DNA of 64,000 bases from Candidatus Bathyarchaeota archaeon (GTDB lineage Archaea > Thermoproteota > Bathyarchaeia > Bathyarchaeales > Bathycorpusculaceae), in contig JALHSQ010000134.1 in NCBI GenBank assembly GCA_022865885.1, positions 79,211 to 143,210 on the forward strand, written 5' to 3'. Below, one piece after another: positions 7,398 to 16,517 of the stretch. Below the pieces are notes generated by a model, which had not been told where the DNA came from, did not search any database, and saw only the letters and a list, made by a program, of their open reading frames with translations. The translations under genes and the position numbers were made by a program. The stretch's first letter is position 1; every line of letters starts with the position of its first letter.

Positions 7398-8807
7398 TTA
7401 CTGTTTTCTCATTATGTACTCGTGTATGGCCTTTGCAGCTTTCTTACCTGCACCCATGGCGCTTATGACTGTAGCCTCACCTGTCACTATGTCTCCGCCA
7501 GCGTACACGCCTTCGAGGCTTGTTTTTCCGTTTTCATCTACAAGTATTGTTCCCCATTTCGTGACTTGCAGACCTTTGGTTGTACTCTGTATGATTGGGT
7601 TCGGTGTTCTTCCAATAGCAGTGATGATCGTGTCGGTATCCATGACGAATTCTGAACCCTTAACAGGGACTGGTCTTCTTCTTCCAGACTCGTCTGGCGG
7701 TCCAAGTTCCATGCAAACGCATTCCACGGCTTTAACCCAGCCCTTTTCATCTCCCAAAAACTTCGTTGGCGCTGCCAGAAACTTGCACACGATGCCTTCT
7801 TCCTCAGCGTTCTCAATCTCTTCTTTTCTTGCCGGTAACTCCTCTCGCGAACGACGGTACGCAATGCAGACTTCCTCGGCGCCCAAACGCAGGGCGGAAC
7901 GAGCAGAATCCATGGCCACGTTGCCTCCGCCGACGACTACGACGTGCTTTCCGATTCTTATCGGCGTGTCATACGCTGGAAAGGCATATGACTTCATCAA
8001 GTTCACTCTTATCAGGAACTCGTTTGCAGAGTATATCCCGCCAAGATTTTCTCCTTGCAGATTCATGAAAGCGGGCAATCCAGCACCTGTTCCGATGAAA
8101 ACTGCGTCAAAACCTGTGCTGAGCAATTCTGGAATGGTGTGTATTCTTCCGATGAGGTAACCGCAACGCAGGTCCGCGCCCAGCTTCCTGATGTAGTCAA
8201 CTTCGGCTTGAACTATGCTTTTTGGTAAGCGGAATTCTGGGATGCCGTAAACCAGGACACCTCCTGGCAGATGCAGTGCCTCGTAGATCACGACTTCATG
8301 ACCAAGTCTAGCCAGTTCAGCTGCTACCGTGAGTCCGGCTGGTCCGGCGCCGACCACTACCACTTTCTTCCCTGTCGATTGAGGCTTTGCTGGGGGTTTG
8401 ATGCCTCTAGATCTTTCCCAATCAGCGACAAACCTTTCGAGTCTGCCGATGCTTATGGGTTCGCCCATCTTGCTCATTATACAATACTTCTGGCACTGTT
8501 CTTCTTGGGGACACACGCGGCCACAGATTGCAGGGAGAGCGTTTTTCTCCTTGATTTTGGCGATTGATTCCTCATATTTCCGTTCTTTGAGTAGCTTGGT
8601 GAATTCTGGAATGCTGACTCCAACTGGGCAGCCCATCACGCATTGCGGTTTTGGACATTGCAGGCAACGGCTAGCCTCTTCTAGAGCTTGTTCCTCAGTG
8701 TAGCCCAAAGCTACCTCGTCAAAATTCGCACTTCGTGTCTTCGGGTCTTGTTTAGGCATGGGTACTGATTCTTTCTTAGGTTTAGGTTTCGGCTTACTTT
8801 CCGCCAC
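7398..8807 (-). CDS. nfnB: NfnB / GltA-type FAD-NADPH oxidoreductase subunit
   Basis: 469 residues. N-terminal Fe-S cysteines are C48, C51, C56, C60 and C95, C99, C105, C109; then FAD-binding GAGPAG (153-158) and NADPH-binding GGGNVAMD (293-300). This is the glutamate synthase small-subunit fold. Next to an NfnA subunit it is best read as the large subunit of NADH-dependent ferredoxin:NADP oxidoreductase, the electron-bifurcating transhydrogenase. No glutamate synthase large subunit is nearby. The first 20 residues are a lysine/proline-rich extension. The GTG start overlaps the end of nfnA by 14 bases, indicating coupling. Confidence 0.88.
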   Translation of the reverse strand: MAESKPKPKPKKESVPMPKQDPKTRSANFDEVALGYTEEQALEEASRCLQCPKPQCVMGCPVGVSIPEFTKLLKERKYEESIAKIKEKNALPAICGRVCPQEEQCQKYCIMSKMGEPISIGRLERFVADWERSRGIKPPAKPQSTGKKVVVVGAGPAGLTVAAELARLGHEVVIYEALHLPGGVLVYGIPEFRLPKSIVQAEVDYIRKLGADLRCGYLIGRIHTIPELLSTGFDAVFIGTGAGLPAFMNLQGENLGGIYSANEFLIRVNLMKSYAFPAYDTPIRIGKHVVVVGGGNVAMDSARSALRLGAEEVCIAYRRSREELPARKEEIENAEEEGIVCKFLAAPTKFLGDEKGWVKAVECVCMELGPPDESGRRRPVPVKGSEFVMDTDTIITAIGRTPNPIIQSTTKGLQVTKWGTILVDENGKTSLEGVYAGGDIVTGEATVISAMGAGKKAAKAIHEYIMRKQ

Positions 8808-9633
8808 AAGTGCAGCCTCCGCGTATTTCCCACAAGAGGGAGCTTAGCCTTTCTTCGGGTAGAAACATTCTCTGTCTACTTATCAGTTCATCAAAATCCA
8901 CTAGATGGCCGTCGAATTCAGGTCCATCGACGCAGCCGAACATCATTTTTCCGCCAACTGTGACTCTGCAAACACCGCACATGCCCATTCCATCAACCAT
9001 GATCGGAGTCAACGTGACAGTCGTAGGCAAATTGACCTTTCTAGTCATCTCTGAGACGTTTTTCATCATGACAACTGGTCCCCATGCTATGCAGCGGTCG
9101 AACTTTCCTTTCTCAAGAATCTCCTTAAGGAAATCCAACCCTTTGTAGCCCTTGGATCCGTCGTCCGTAGCCACGTAGAACTTGTCGCTTAGATCTTTCA
9201 TTTCTTTTTCAAAGAAGAGCAGTTCTTTGATTCTTGCTCCCATCACGATGGTCAACGTGTTTCCCGCTTCTCGCAAAGACCGAATAAGCAGGAGCATCGG
9301 TGCGATCATGACTCCGCCGGCGACACACAAGACTTTGCCATAGTTCTTGATTTCTGAGGGGTTTCCAAGGGGTCCAGTAATGTTTCCTACGCAGTCACCT
9401 TCCTTTAGGAATCCAAGCTGCTTCGTTGTTTTGCCAACTTCGTTAAAGGCGAATCTAATGGTGCCCTTCTTCTTGTCACAGCCAGCTATTGTTAGTGGGA
9501 TGCGTTCGCCCCTTTGGTTTACTATCACGATGATGAACTGGCCCGGCTGAGCTTTTTCGGCCATCTCGGGGGCGTAAACTTCAACCATTTTGATTTTTGG
9601 CGCTAACTCCTTCTTGGCCAAGATCTCATACAA
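8794..9633 (-). CDS. nfnA: NfnA-type FAD / [2Fe-2S] oxidoreductase subunit
   Basis: 279 residues of the ferredoxin-NADP reductase-like family (SudB/DHOD electron-transfer type). An FAD barrel (1-95) contains RIPLTIA, an NAD domain begins VLCVAGGVMIAP, and a C-terminal [2Fe-2S] site is formed by D214, C219, C222 and C234. An aspartate plus three cysteines is the ligand set known for NfnA. It would bind NAD(H) and pass electrons to NfnB. It overlaps its upstream neighbour by eight bases and its downstream neighbour by 14, so the three genes form one translationally coupled operon. Confidence 0.87.
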   Translation of the reverse strand: MYEILAKKELAPKIKMVEVYAPEMAEKAQPGQFIIVIVNQRGERIPLTIAGCDKKKGTIRFAFNEVGKTTKQLGFLKEGDCVGNITGPLGNPSEIKNYGKVLCVAGGVMIAPMLLLIRSLREAGNTLTIVMGARIKELLFFEKEMKDLSDKFYVATDDGSKGYKGLDFLKEILEKGKFDRCIAWGPVVMMKNVSEMTRKVNLPTTVTLTPIMVDGMGMCGVCRVTVGGKMMFGCVDGPEFDGHLVDFDELISRQRMFLPEERLSSLLWEIRGGCTCGGK

Positions 9634-10837
9634 TCGTCTTTTCCTCCATTTTCATGGGTGGCATTGAAGCCACTCGCTTGGAAAACTCGTCCAGTTTCTG
9701 GTTGAAATCGTCAACACATCTCGGCGAGACTTCGTAAAGCTCAAAACGCTTAGACATGTTCATTTTCTTGAGTGCATTTTTCAACACGGTTACGTTTCTC
9801 TCAGCGGTTTCACCGCCTTCTTGGAGCTTGCAGTCTTCTTTCGCGCAGACGACAGCCATGACGCCGTCAAACCCGCTCTGCAGTGCGTTGACAACGTGAA
9901 CAGGATCTAGCGCTTTGAAACAAGGAACCTCAAAAACCGCGGCTTTCTTCCTGAGAAGCAAGCTCTCAGGGTCATCAAGGGCTGAAAACTCTGACCATTG
10001 ACAGCAGAAGACCAGAATAGCTGGAGACTTGCCTCCTGCTTTGAGTTTCCTCGCCGCTTCCGCGTAGCTCTGCATGACTTTTTCGAATTCGAAGCCCTCA
10101 ACCTGTATGGAATGGTGTGGACAAACTAGGGCACATGCCCCGCAGCCCATGCAGTCTTCATAGATGATCTTTGGGGTTGCGAATGGTTCTGCTTCTATGG
10201 CGTGGTATGGGCATATGAAAATGCATTTGTCGCAGCCGACGCATTTCTGTGTATCATAGGTTGCCTTCCGTGAATACTTGATCACGGTCACTGCGTCGTT
10301 GTTGAGGCCTAATTGTTCAAGCAGTCTTCTGCTCAGCATTAGTCGTCTGGTGTTTATTTTGGTGCCTTCTTTGAATCTGCAGAAGGCGTCTTCACACTGG
10401 ATGGAGATAACTCTCTTGATCCCAGAATTGAGGGCTTGGAAGATGAATTCAGTTGGTATGCGTCCAGAGCATGGCAGACGTAGTGGAATATAGTTACTAA
10501 CGTGCAAGCCTTGTTTTCTCAGGATTTCCTCGATTTCGCAGGTCGAAGGCGAGTTTCCCCGACACATCAAAACCAAAACATCGCTCTCGCACCTCTTGCG
10601 CATCTGCTCAATATACTTCAGCAAGCTATCGTGGTCGTAATACACCATTTCTATGGCTAGCGAAGGGCATGCGCTGTAGCATATGCCGCAGACTTGGCAT
10701 TTCTGCAAGTCTATCTCTACTTTGCCTGTTTCAGTGTCGCGTTTTATTGCTTCATAGGGGCAGATGGAATGGCATACGCAGCATTTGCTGCAGAGGTCTT
10801 GGTTGACATTCACTGCAACCGTACAGATCTTGCTCAT
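9626..10837 (-). CDS. Electron-transfer hub: two MvhD domains plus four [4Fe-4S] clusters
   Basis: 403 residues in the order ferredoxin-MvhD-ferredoxin-MvhD. Cluster cysteines lie at 16-26 and 47-57, and again at 199-209 and 229-239. MvhD-like domain 1 (about 86-160) has C92, C100, C123, C148 and C153. Domain 2 (about 273-345) has C278, C279, C306, C331 and C336. MvhD domains hold a [2Fe-2S] cluster and normally connect a hydrogenase or formate dehydrogenase to HdrA. Here the gene heads an operon with nfnA and nfnB, so it may connect NADPH/ferredoxin to a heterodisulfide-reductase-like partner. The double arrangement is unusual. ATG start at 10835-10837. Confidence 0.85.
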   Translation of the reverse strand: MSKICTVAVNVNQDLCSKCCVCHSICPYEAIKRDTETGKVEIDLQKCQVCGICYSACPSLAIEMVYYDHDSLLKYIEQMRKRCESDVLVLMCRGNSPSTCEIEEILRKQGLHVSNYIPLRLPCSGRIPTEFIFQALNSGIKRVISIQCEDAFCRFKEGTKINTRRLMLSRRLLEQLGLNNDAVTVIKYSRKATYDTQKCVGCDKCIFICPYHAIEAEPFATPKIIYEDCMGCGACALVCPHHSIQVEGFEFEKVMQSYAEAARKLKAGGKSPAILVFCCQWSEFSALDDPESLLLRKKAAVFEVPCFKALDPVHVVNALQSGFDGVMAVVCAKEDCKLQEGGETAERNVTVLKNALKKMNMSKRFELYEVSPRCVDDFNQKLDEFSKRVASMPPMKMEEKTIV

Positions 10838-10952
10838 TACAGTTTTTCACCACTTTGCTTGGTTGGCGTCTAAACTGTCATGAGATATTGCCCTTCAGAA
10901 CACCTAGATATTTCTTCGCTTAGCAGAATGATGCTTTGATCTTGGATTCTGC

Positions 10953-11885
10953 TTATTGCTTGTAGTAGGGTCTTCTAACATAACCGTATGCTTCAGTGGC
11001 CGCTGTCGTGCCTTGACCGACGGCGGTTCCAACCTGCTTGACAGGATGATTTGTCACGTCGCCTGCTGCAAAAACTCCATTGACGTTTGTTCGCTGCTTC
11101 ACATCCACCACTATGTAGCCATCCTCGTCAACTGCAACCCCGGCTTCCTTGGCGAGTCGGCTGTTAGGGTCCTCACCAACTTGAACGAAGACACCATCGA
11201 TAAGTGTTTCCCGGGTTTCTCCTGTTGCATTGTTGAATAGTACAACACTGTTGACGAGTCTGTCGCCCTTGATTTCCTTAACTTCAGTATTCAACAGGGT
11301 TTCGATGTTTTGCTTTTCCTTCAGAGTCCTGATGAGAGCTTCTTCCCCTCTGAAAGCGTCTTTTCGATGGGCGATCTTCACCTTGGAGGCTATGTCAGCA
11401 AGGTAGAGTGCGGTTATTAGAGCCGAGTTTCCACCTCCAACGACGAGCAATTGCTTGCCTTTGAACAAGGGTCCGTCACATAGCCCGCAGTAGCTGACTC
11501 CCCTGCCGCGAAAATGAGTCTCTCCTGGAACGCCAAGCTGTCGATATTGACCTCCAGTGGCAATTATGATTGTTTTTGTCTCATAGATTGTCTTGCTTGA
11601 TCTTACGATCATTGTTTTAGGCTTGAGGTCTATTTGCGTGGCTTCTTCGAATTCGCGGATTTTCACTCCTGCATTCTTGGCGTGGTCAGCCATTTTTTGT
11701 GCAAGCTCAAGTCCCAATATGCTGCTGAAGCCTAGGTAGTTCTGGATTATTGGGGCGTCTGCTGCTGTTCCACCGGCGATTTTTTCATCTAGAACAAGTG
11801 TTTCTAGACCACTTCTTGTGCCGTAAATTCCAGCTGCCAATCCGGCTGGGCCAGCCCCAATGATTATCAAGTCCCAGTTCTCCAT
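10953..11885 (-). CDS. trxB: Thioredoxin-disulfide reductase-like flavoprotein
   Basis: 310 residues. The N-terminal FAD motif is IIIGAGPAGLAAG (7-19). The redox-active pair is C133/C136 in SYCGLCDG. The NAD(P) motif VVGGGNSAL and the C-terminal FAD motif VNGVFAAGDV follow. Low-molecular-weight thioredoxin reductases move electrons from NAD(P)H to thioredoxin. The active site is CGLC rather than the usual CATC, so its partner may be a glutaredoxin-like protein; no thioredoxin gene is adjacent. ATG at 11883-11885 starts directly before the FAD motif; a TTG three codons upstream is also possible. Confidence 0.87.
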   Translation of the reverse strand: MENWDLIIIGAGPAGLAAGIYGTRSGLETLVLDEKIAGGTAADAPIIQNYLGFSSILGLELAQKMADHAKNAGVKIREFEEATQIDLKPKTMIVRSSKTIYETKTIIIATGGQYRQLGVPGETHFRGRGVSYCGLCDGPLFKGKQLLVVGGGNSALITALYLADIASKVKIAHRKDAFRGEEALIRTLKEKQNIETLLNTEVKEIKGDRLVNSVVLFNNATGETRETLIDGVFVQVGEDPNSRLAKEAGVAVDEDGYIVVDVKQRTNVNGVFAAGDVTNHPVKQVGTAVGQGTTAATEAYGYVRRPYYKQ

Positions 11886-12134
11886 TGGAAACAACCTTGC
11901 GCATTGTTTCTAAGCGAGAAGGGCACTTATGAATTGTTCGTAACGCGTGCTTCAACCTAAATTCGGTAGACATGTTTTCACTAGTTGATTAAGCCTTCAA
12001 GCTGGGCGATTTCTTTCCTTCTTAGCTAGTCCTATCATAGCGCGCATTTCGATTTGTTACAGTCCGGTCGTAAAAAGAATTTCGCGGGGTCAGTATTGCA
12101 CTTAGCGCGAAGTGTGCCAAACCTTTAATCCGAG

Positions 12135-13268
12135 ATGATAGTGGCATTCTTCGAGGTGAAGAATGTTTTGCACGAGGAACTAGCTAGAGTGGTTGTTAAA
12201 GACGCTTTGGGCATCAATTCAAGCGACGTCGTCACAATCACAACATGGGATCACACAATCGATGTCGCCAATGCATTTGCCGTCGAATGCTTTAGACAAG
12301 GCGCGGACGCCATCATAGTCCTTTGGACGGACGAGTACTACTATGGACTGCTGAGGGAGCTGTCTGAAGCAAGTCTGGGGGAGCATTCAAAGATATGCGA
12401 AATGTTCACTGAGACTGAGACAGCCACTATCGGCATGTTCGGTCCGAAAAACCCTGAAGGTTTGAAGCTGTTGTCTCCTTCAAAGATCAACGCTTGGGGA
12501 GAAGGGGAAAGAAAATCGCACTATCCTAGAAACATAGAGAGGTGCATCAGAAATGTTGGCCTTCCCTTGGCATTGTTGACTCCAGAGAGAGCGAAAGTCT
12601 ACGGCTTCAAGTTCGAAAGCTGGAAGAAGGCGATGAACGACGCCTTGTCAATGGATTTGAAGAAGATAACGAAGAAGGGGCGTGAGGTTGCCTCGATAAT
12701 TGAGAAAGCACATGAGGTTCATTTGACAGCGGCAAACGGAACGGATCTTACTTTCGATTTGAACAAGAGGCCTGTCCACGTCGACGACGGCATAATCGAC
12801 AAAGAAGACCTCGCGAAGAAATCGTTTGATGCGCAGTTGCCAGCAGGGTCTGTTTTGACGACCATCGTTGAGAGCAGTGGCAACGGAAAAGTGAACTTCG
12901 ACCAGCCGCTTCAGTCGATGGGTCTGAATGTAACGGGCATCGAATGGGAATTCAAGGATGGAAAGCTAGTAGCTATGAAAGCAAGAAAGAACCTGGAACC
13001 GATTTCTAGGCAATTCGAGAAAGCCTCAGGAGACAAGGACAGAATAAGCTTCCTTCAAATAGGACTGAACCCGAAGGCGGAATACGGGTATTTGATGGAT
13101 CACATTGTTGAAGGAGCGGTGCAGATAGGCGTCGGAGATAACGAGTATATTGGTGGGAGAAACAGCTCGTCGTTCGGGACGGTTGCGACGATGGGCAAAG
13201 CGACACTTGACATTGACGGAAGAACAATACTCAGCAAAGGCAAACTATCGCTTAAGTCAAGTTCTTGA
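12135..13268 (+). CDS. M29 aminopeptidase-like protein lacking the metal ligands
   Basis: 377 residues, similar in length and C-terminal layout to the AmpS/AmpT (M29) metallo-aminopeptidases: LPAGSV, FKDGKLVAMKA, QIGLNP, EGAVQIGVG and GGRNSSS are at the expected places. The family ligands are changed. The glutamate of the GEV motif reads GSV, the glutamate before the glycine-asparagine block is absent, the histidine of GtvHiAlG is glutamine, and the HWD motif is missing. It is probably not a peptidase and may be a binding or regulatory protein. A TATA-like CTTTAATC at 12122-12129 is too close to the ATG, so GTG at 12156 could be the true start. Confidence 0.7.
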   Translation: MIVAFFEVKNVLHEELARVVVKDALGINSSDVVTITTWDHTIDVANAFAVECFRQGADAIIVLWTDEYYYGLLRELSEASLGEHSKICEMFTETETATIGMFGPKNPEGLKLLSPSKINAWGEGERKSHYPRNIERCIRNVGLPLALLTPERAKVYGFKFESWKKAMNDALSMDLKKITKKGREVASIIEKAHEVHLTAANGTDLTFDLNKRPVHVDDGIIDKEDLAKKSFDAQLPAGSVLTTIVESSGNGKVNFDQPLQSMGLNVTGIEWEFKDGKLVAMKARKNLEPISRQFEKASGDKDRISFLQIGLNPKAEYGYLMDHIVEGAVQIGVGDNEYIGGRNSSSFGTVATMGKATLDIDGRTILSKGKLSLKSSS

Positions 13269-13682
13269 TCGTGTAGGCCCGAAACTGGTGGGCGCGTCAA
13301 AAGCCTTTCGCTAAAGAATCGCATACGTGCAGTTAAACGCAATTCTAGAGATTATTCCCTGCCATTCTCGGAAAAGAAGCTCAATTCTTTGAGAATTGTT
13401 CTCTGTCACAGAGTTTCGAAAAAAAGCCAAAAACAACATTGCTTATATTGGCTTTTCGAGAATTGGAGTTTCCTCTGATTTGTGATCGTTTGTTACAGCT
13501 TTTTGTTACAAAAACCCATTGAAAACCGCTCTTTGTTGTTTAGCACTGTACAACAGATTAACTGTGGATTGGTCTAGAGTGCTGTGTCTTCTTCTCTTGC
13601 TTCCAGAACTTGGATTCTCATAACAGTTCTCTTATGTACGTGATTGTCTTAAGAAGAACGTATCTCATCAAAGTGTTGGAAG
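13269..13682. other. Gene-free stretch with inverted and direct repeats
   Basis: No supported ORF or RNA. It holds a perfect 7-base inverted repeat CAATTCT/AGAATTG (13382-13388, 13392-13398), a direct repeat TTGTTACA at 13490-13497 and 13503-13510, a poly-A tract near 13420, and a TATA-like GCTTATATTG at 13441-13450. These may belong to control of the exporter gene downstream. The function is not shown. Confidence 0.35.
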
Positions 13683-14591
13683 ATGAGTTGTTTGAGTGTT
13701 GCAAAGGAGTCTGGAAGAGAATTTCAAGGTTATCTCTTGATTGTTCTAGCGTCTGTTCTCTGGGGAACAATGGGGATACTTGCAAAGTTGTCTTTCGTGT
13801 ACGGAATTCTTCCGGAAACTTTGATTTCCCTTAGACTCCTCATCAGTTTTGCAACGATATTTCTTTCCCTGTTATTAGTCCGTAGGAGCGCGTTAAGGGT
13901 TCAGAAAAAGGATGCTCTCTTCTTTCTGGCTTTCGGGGTGTTGGCGGTGGCTTTTCAGCGTATCTCCTATTTCTATGCCGTAGAGCTGACAACTGCAACT
14001 ATAGCCGCTATGCTCTACTACACGTACCCGCTGTTCGTGATTATTCTGGCCAGAATACTCCTCAAAGAGAAAACAACCTTGGGAGAGATATTCGGCATTA
14101 TTCTCTCATTCTTGGGCGTCATGCTCGTTGTGAGAGCGTATGAGGTTTCTGCATTGAGTGCCAATCTAGCAGGAATAATCTTCGGGTTGCTTTCTGGTCT
14201 TCTTTTTGCTGTCTACTTCATGTTGACAAAGAAACTGAGGAAAAAGTATGCAAGCTGGACGATAACGCTCTACGGAGAGGGAATAGGCGCTTTGACGTTG
14301 ATGCCGGTAGCGGTCGTCTCAGTTCCAGAGATAGCAGCATTTCCGCTTCAGCTTTGGCTGCTGATCTTCACGATAGCTTTGGTTCCATCTCTCTTGGCCT
14401 ACACGCTTTATTCCCACGCCTTGAAATACGTCAAAACCTCCAAAGCTAGCGTGCTCGCTGTAATAGAGCCGTTAGCAGCAGCATTCTTCTCCATCGGTTT
14501 ACTAGCGGAAAGGCTTCAAACCCTGCAAATAGTGGGAATAGCCCTGGCTTTGGCAGGGGTCGTTCTGATCTTCTGGCGCCAGACTGAATGA
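13683..14591 (+). CDS. EamA/DMT-family transporter
   Basis: 302 residues with ten hydrophobic segments arranged as two EamA repeats (about 17-143 and 160-298). Repeat signatures include LWGTMGILAKLS in the first, YFYAVELTTATIAAMLYYTYPLF near its end, and SHALKYVKTSKASVLAVIEPLAAA in the second. DMT proteins export or import small metabolites such as amino acids across the cytoplasmic membrane. The substrate cannot be predicted. The start at ATG 13683 gives a short cytosolic lead before the first helix. A long upstream region precedes it. Confidence 0.85.
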   Translation: MSCLSVAKESGREFQGYLLIVLASVLWGTMGILAKLSFVYGILPETLISLRLLISFATIFLSLLLVRRSALRVQKKDALFFLAFGVLAVAFQRISYFYAVELTTATIAAMLYYTYPLFVIILARILLKEKTTLGEIFGIILSFLGVMLVVRAYEVSALSANLAGIIFGLLSGLLFAVYFMLTKKLRKKYASWTITLYGEGIGALTLMPVAVVSVPEIAAFPLQLWLLIFTIALVPSLLAYTLYSHALKYVKTSKASVLAVIEPLAAAFFSIGLLAERLQTLQIVGIALALAGVVLIFWRQTE

Positions 14592-14720
14592 CTGTCAATG
14601 TGTACCTCGGAGCCTTGGTTATCGGAAACATGCGATTGATGGGATTTCCGAATTGGAAAGCAATGAGGGAAAAAGACTCTGCGTGGCACACAATGAGCAA
14701 GACTATGCTTGTCCCAGCAA

Positions 14721-14730
14721 CTTTTAATAG
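14721..14730 (+). promoter_or_regulatory. TATA box for the MFS transporter gene
   Basis: CTTTTAATAG lies about 38 bases before the ATG at 14764, giving a transcription start near 14752 and a leader of about 12 bases. Confidence 0.5.
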
Positions 14731-14763
14731 GAATATTCAGAGACATGTTCAAGGCTTTACACA

Positions 14764-16158
14764 ATGGGAAGTCAATCGACCGAAACAGCTTCGCCAACCA
14801 AGACTGGCAAGACAGGCATGACAGGTTTCACTATTGTCTGGATTGGCCAAATGCTATCACTTCTCGGCACAAACATGACAGGTTTCGCGTTGGCAATTTG
14901 GATATATGAAGTGACGGCGGAGAGCTTCCGAGCCACAGCATTTTCGCTCGTTGCTTTCTTTGGGTTTGCACCTTTGATTCTGGTAAGTCCAATAGCTGGA
15001 GCCATTGTTGATCGTTACGATCGAAAGAAGGTGATGATGCTTGCCGACTTGGCTGCAGGACTGCCCACCATTGCAGTGCTTTTGCTTTACACCACCGGCA
15101 ACTTGCAGTTGTGGCACATATTTGTAACAGGAGCCTGCTCTTCTAGCTTTCAAGCTTTTCATTTCCCAGCTTATTCTGCTGCAGTCACAATGATGGTTCG
15201 CAAGGAAAACTATGGACGTGCCAGCGGCATGCTTGCAACCGCACAGTTTGTTTCAGGCATCTTCGCCCCCATAGCAGGTGCCCTCATTCTAACAGTGGCT
15301 GGCCTCCCAGCAGTGCTGATGATTGACATTACCACTTTTGTCGTGGCTGTAAGCATGCTTCTACTTGTGCACATTCCGAGACCACCAATGACTGAGGCTG
15401 GACGCAAGGGAATCGGGAACATATGGAAGGAATCGTTTTACGGGTTTCGCTACATTTATGAACGCCGCAGCCTGCTAGGTTTGCAGCTGACATTTTTCTG
15501 TGTCAACTTCATCGCAACGTTCAGCAACGTGCTCTTGGTCCCGATGATCCTCTCGCGAGTTGGGGACTACCAGACCGGCCAAATCATATTAGGTAGTGTT
15601 CTTTCAGTCATGGGAATTGGCGGTGTAGCTGGAAGCATCGTGATGAGTGTGTGGGGTGGTCCACGACGTAGGGTCAACGGCATACTGTTTGGGATGGTTC
15701 TGCTGAGCTTGACTGGAGTCTTGCTGATGGGGCTGGGTCGCGAATTCTACGTATGGGCTATTGCCTCGTTTCTTGCGATGTTCCTGCTTCCTATCATCCA
15801 AAGTTGTAGCCAGGCAATATGGCAAGCGAAAGTTGCTCCTGACGTGCAGGGGCGAGTCTTTGCAACAAGGCTTCTTATTGCTCAAATATCGTCGCCCGTG
15901 GCAATGCTAATGGCTGGACCTCTAGCCGACAGCGTGTTTGAGCCAGGCATGAAATCTGGTGGCAATCTGTCACCTGTTTTCGGCTGGTTGATCGGCACAG
16001 GACCAGGCGCTGGTATGGCGCTTATGTTCTTGATAACTGGAATAGTGTGCGCATTCATTGGTTTAGGCGCTTACGCCGTTCGTGTGGTGAGGAACGCGGA
16101 GGACATCCTGCCTGACCATGACGCAAAAGAAGCGACAGCATTAGAGAATTCGGCTTAG
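14764..16158 (+). CDS. Major facilitator superfamily exporter
   Basis: 464 residues, twelve predicted membrane helices. The segment between helices 2 and 3, GAIVDRYDRKKVMMLAD, is the MFS signature. The overall pattern (WIGQMLSLLGTNMTGFALAIW at the N-terminus, a helix 4 region rich in FQAFHFPAYSAAV) matches the drug/macrolide/enterobactin efflux subgroup (MFS_3). The first 20 residues are Thr/Ser/Lys-rich and cytosolic. It probably exports a hydrophobic compound with the proton gradient; the substrate is unknown. It follows the EamA gene but has its own promoter. Confidence 0.87.
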   Translation: MGSQSTETASPTKTGKTGMTGFTIVWIGQMLSLLGTNMTGFALAIWIYEVTAESFRATAFSLVAFFGFAPLILVSPIAGAIVDRYDRKKVMMLADLAAGLPTIAVLLLYTTGNLQLWHIFVTGACSSSFQAFHFPAYSAAVTMMVRKENYGRASGMLATAQFVSGIFAPIAGALILTVAGLPAVLMIDITTFVVAVSMLLLVHIPRPPMTEAGRKGIGNIWKESFYGFRYIYERRSLLGLQLTFFCVNFIATFSNVLLVPMILSRVGDYQTGQIILGSVLSVMGIGGVAGSIVMSVWGGPRRRVNGILFGMVLLSLTGVLLMGLGREFYVWAIASFLAMFLLPIIQSCSQAIWQAKVAPDVQGRVFATRLLIAQISSPVAMLMAGPLADSVFEPGMKSGGNLSPVFGWLIGTGPGAGMALMFLITGIVCAFIGLGAYAVRVVRNAEDILPDHDAKEATALENSA

Positions 16159-16299
16159 TGAATCCGGCTTGAAGTCGGATGTCTCCCGCAACTCCCACTT
16201 TTTCCTCTTTTTGTTGTTGATTTTGTGTCAGGTTGTTCACCATGTCTTGAACAAGCTCTCTGTTGGCTATTAATCATGGATTATGGTTTTGCGTAACCA

Positions 16300-16307
16300 T
16301 TTTAAAG
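16300..16307 (+). promoter_or_regulatory. TATA box for the toxin-antitoxin pair
   Basis: TTTTAAAG gives a transcription start near 16330. This lies downstream of the longest in-frame start at 16263, so the antitoxin most likely begins at TTG 16344 or GTG 16332. Confidence 0.45.
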
Positions 16308-16343
16308 GTGGTCTGGCTCTTCTACTTCTATGTGGTTGGATCT

Positions 16344-16517
16344 TTGACGAAGTCTGTTCTTGAAAGGGTTAAGAAGATAGACAGAAAGCTTGATGAACTG
16401 AGAATGTTCTTGGAAGACGTTTTCTTGACGCCTGAGGAAAGCATTTTGCTGGAAGATGTTGACAAACTGGTTAAGAGGAAGAAGCTTGAAGAGTTGACGT
16501 CGCTAGATGACGTTTAA
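16344..16517 (+). CDS. Antitoxin of a RelB/RelE-type module
   Basis: 57 residues from TTG 16344, highly charged and helical: VLERVKKIDRKLDELRMFLED forms an amphipathic helix, followed by an acidic, leucine-rich tail (LTPEESILLEDVDKLV). Small acidic helical antitoxins of this form are common before RelE toxins in archaea; they bind and neutralise the toxin and often repress the operon. It overlaps the toxin gene by 11 bases. An upstream frame to 16263 would add a hydrophobic stretch but starts before the predicted transcript. The role is inferred from position. Confidence 0.65.
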   Translation: MTKSVLERVKKIDRKLDELRMFLEDVFLTPEESILLEDVDKLVKRKKLEELTSLDDV

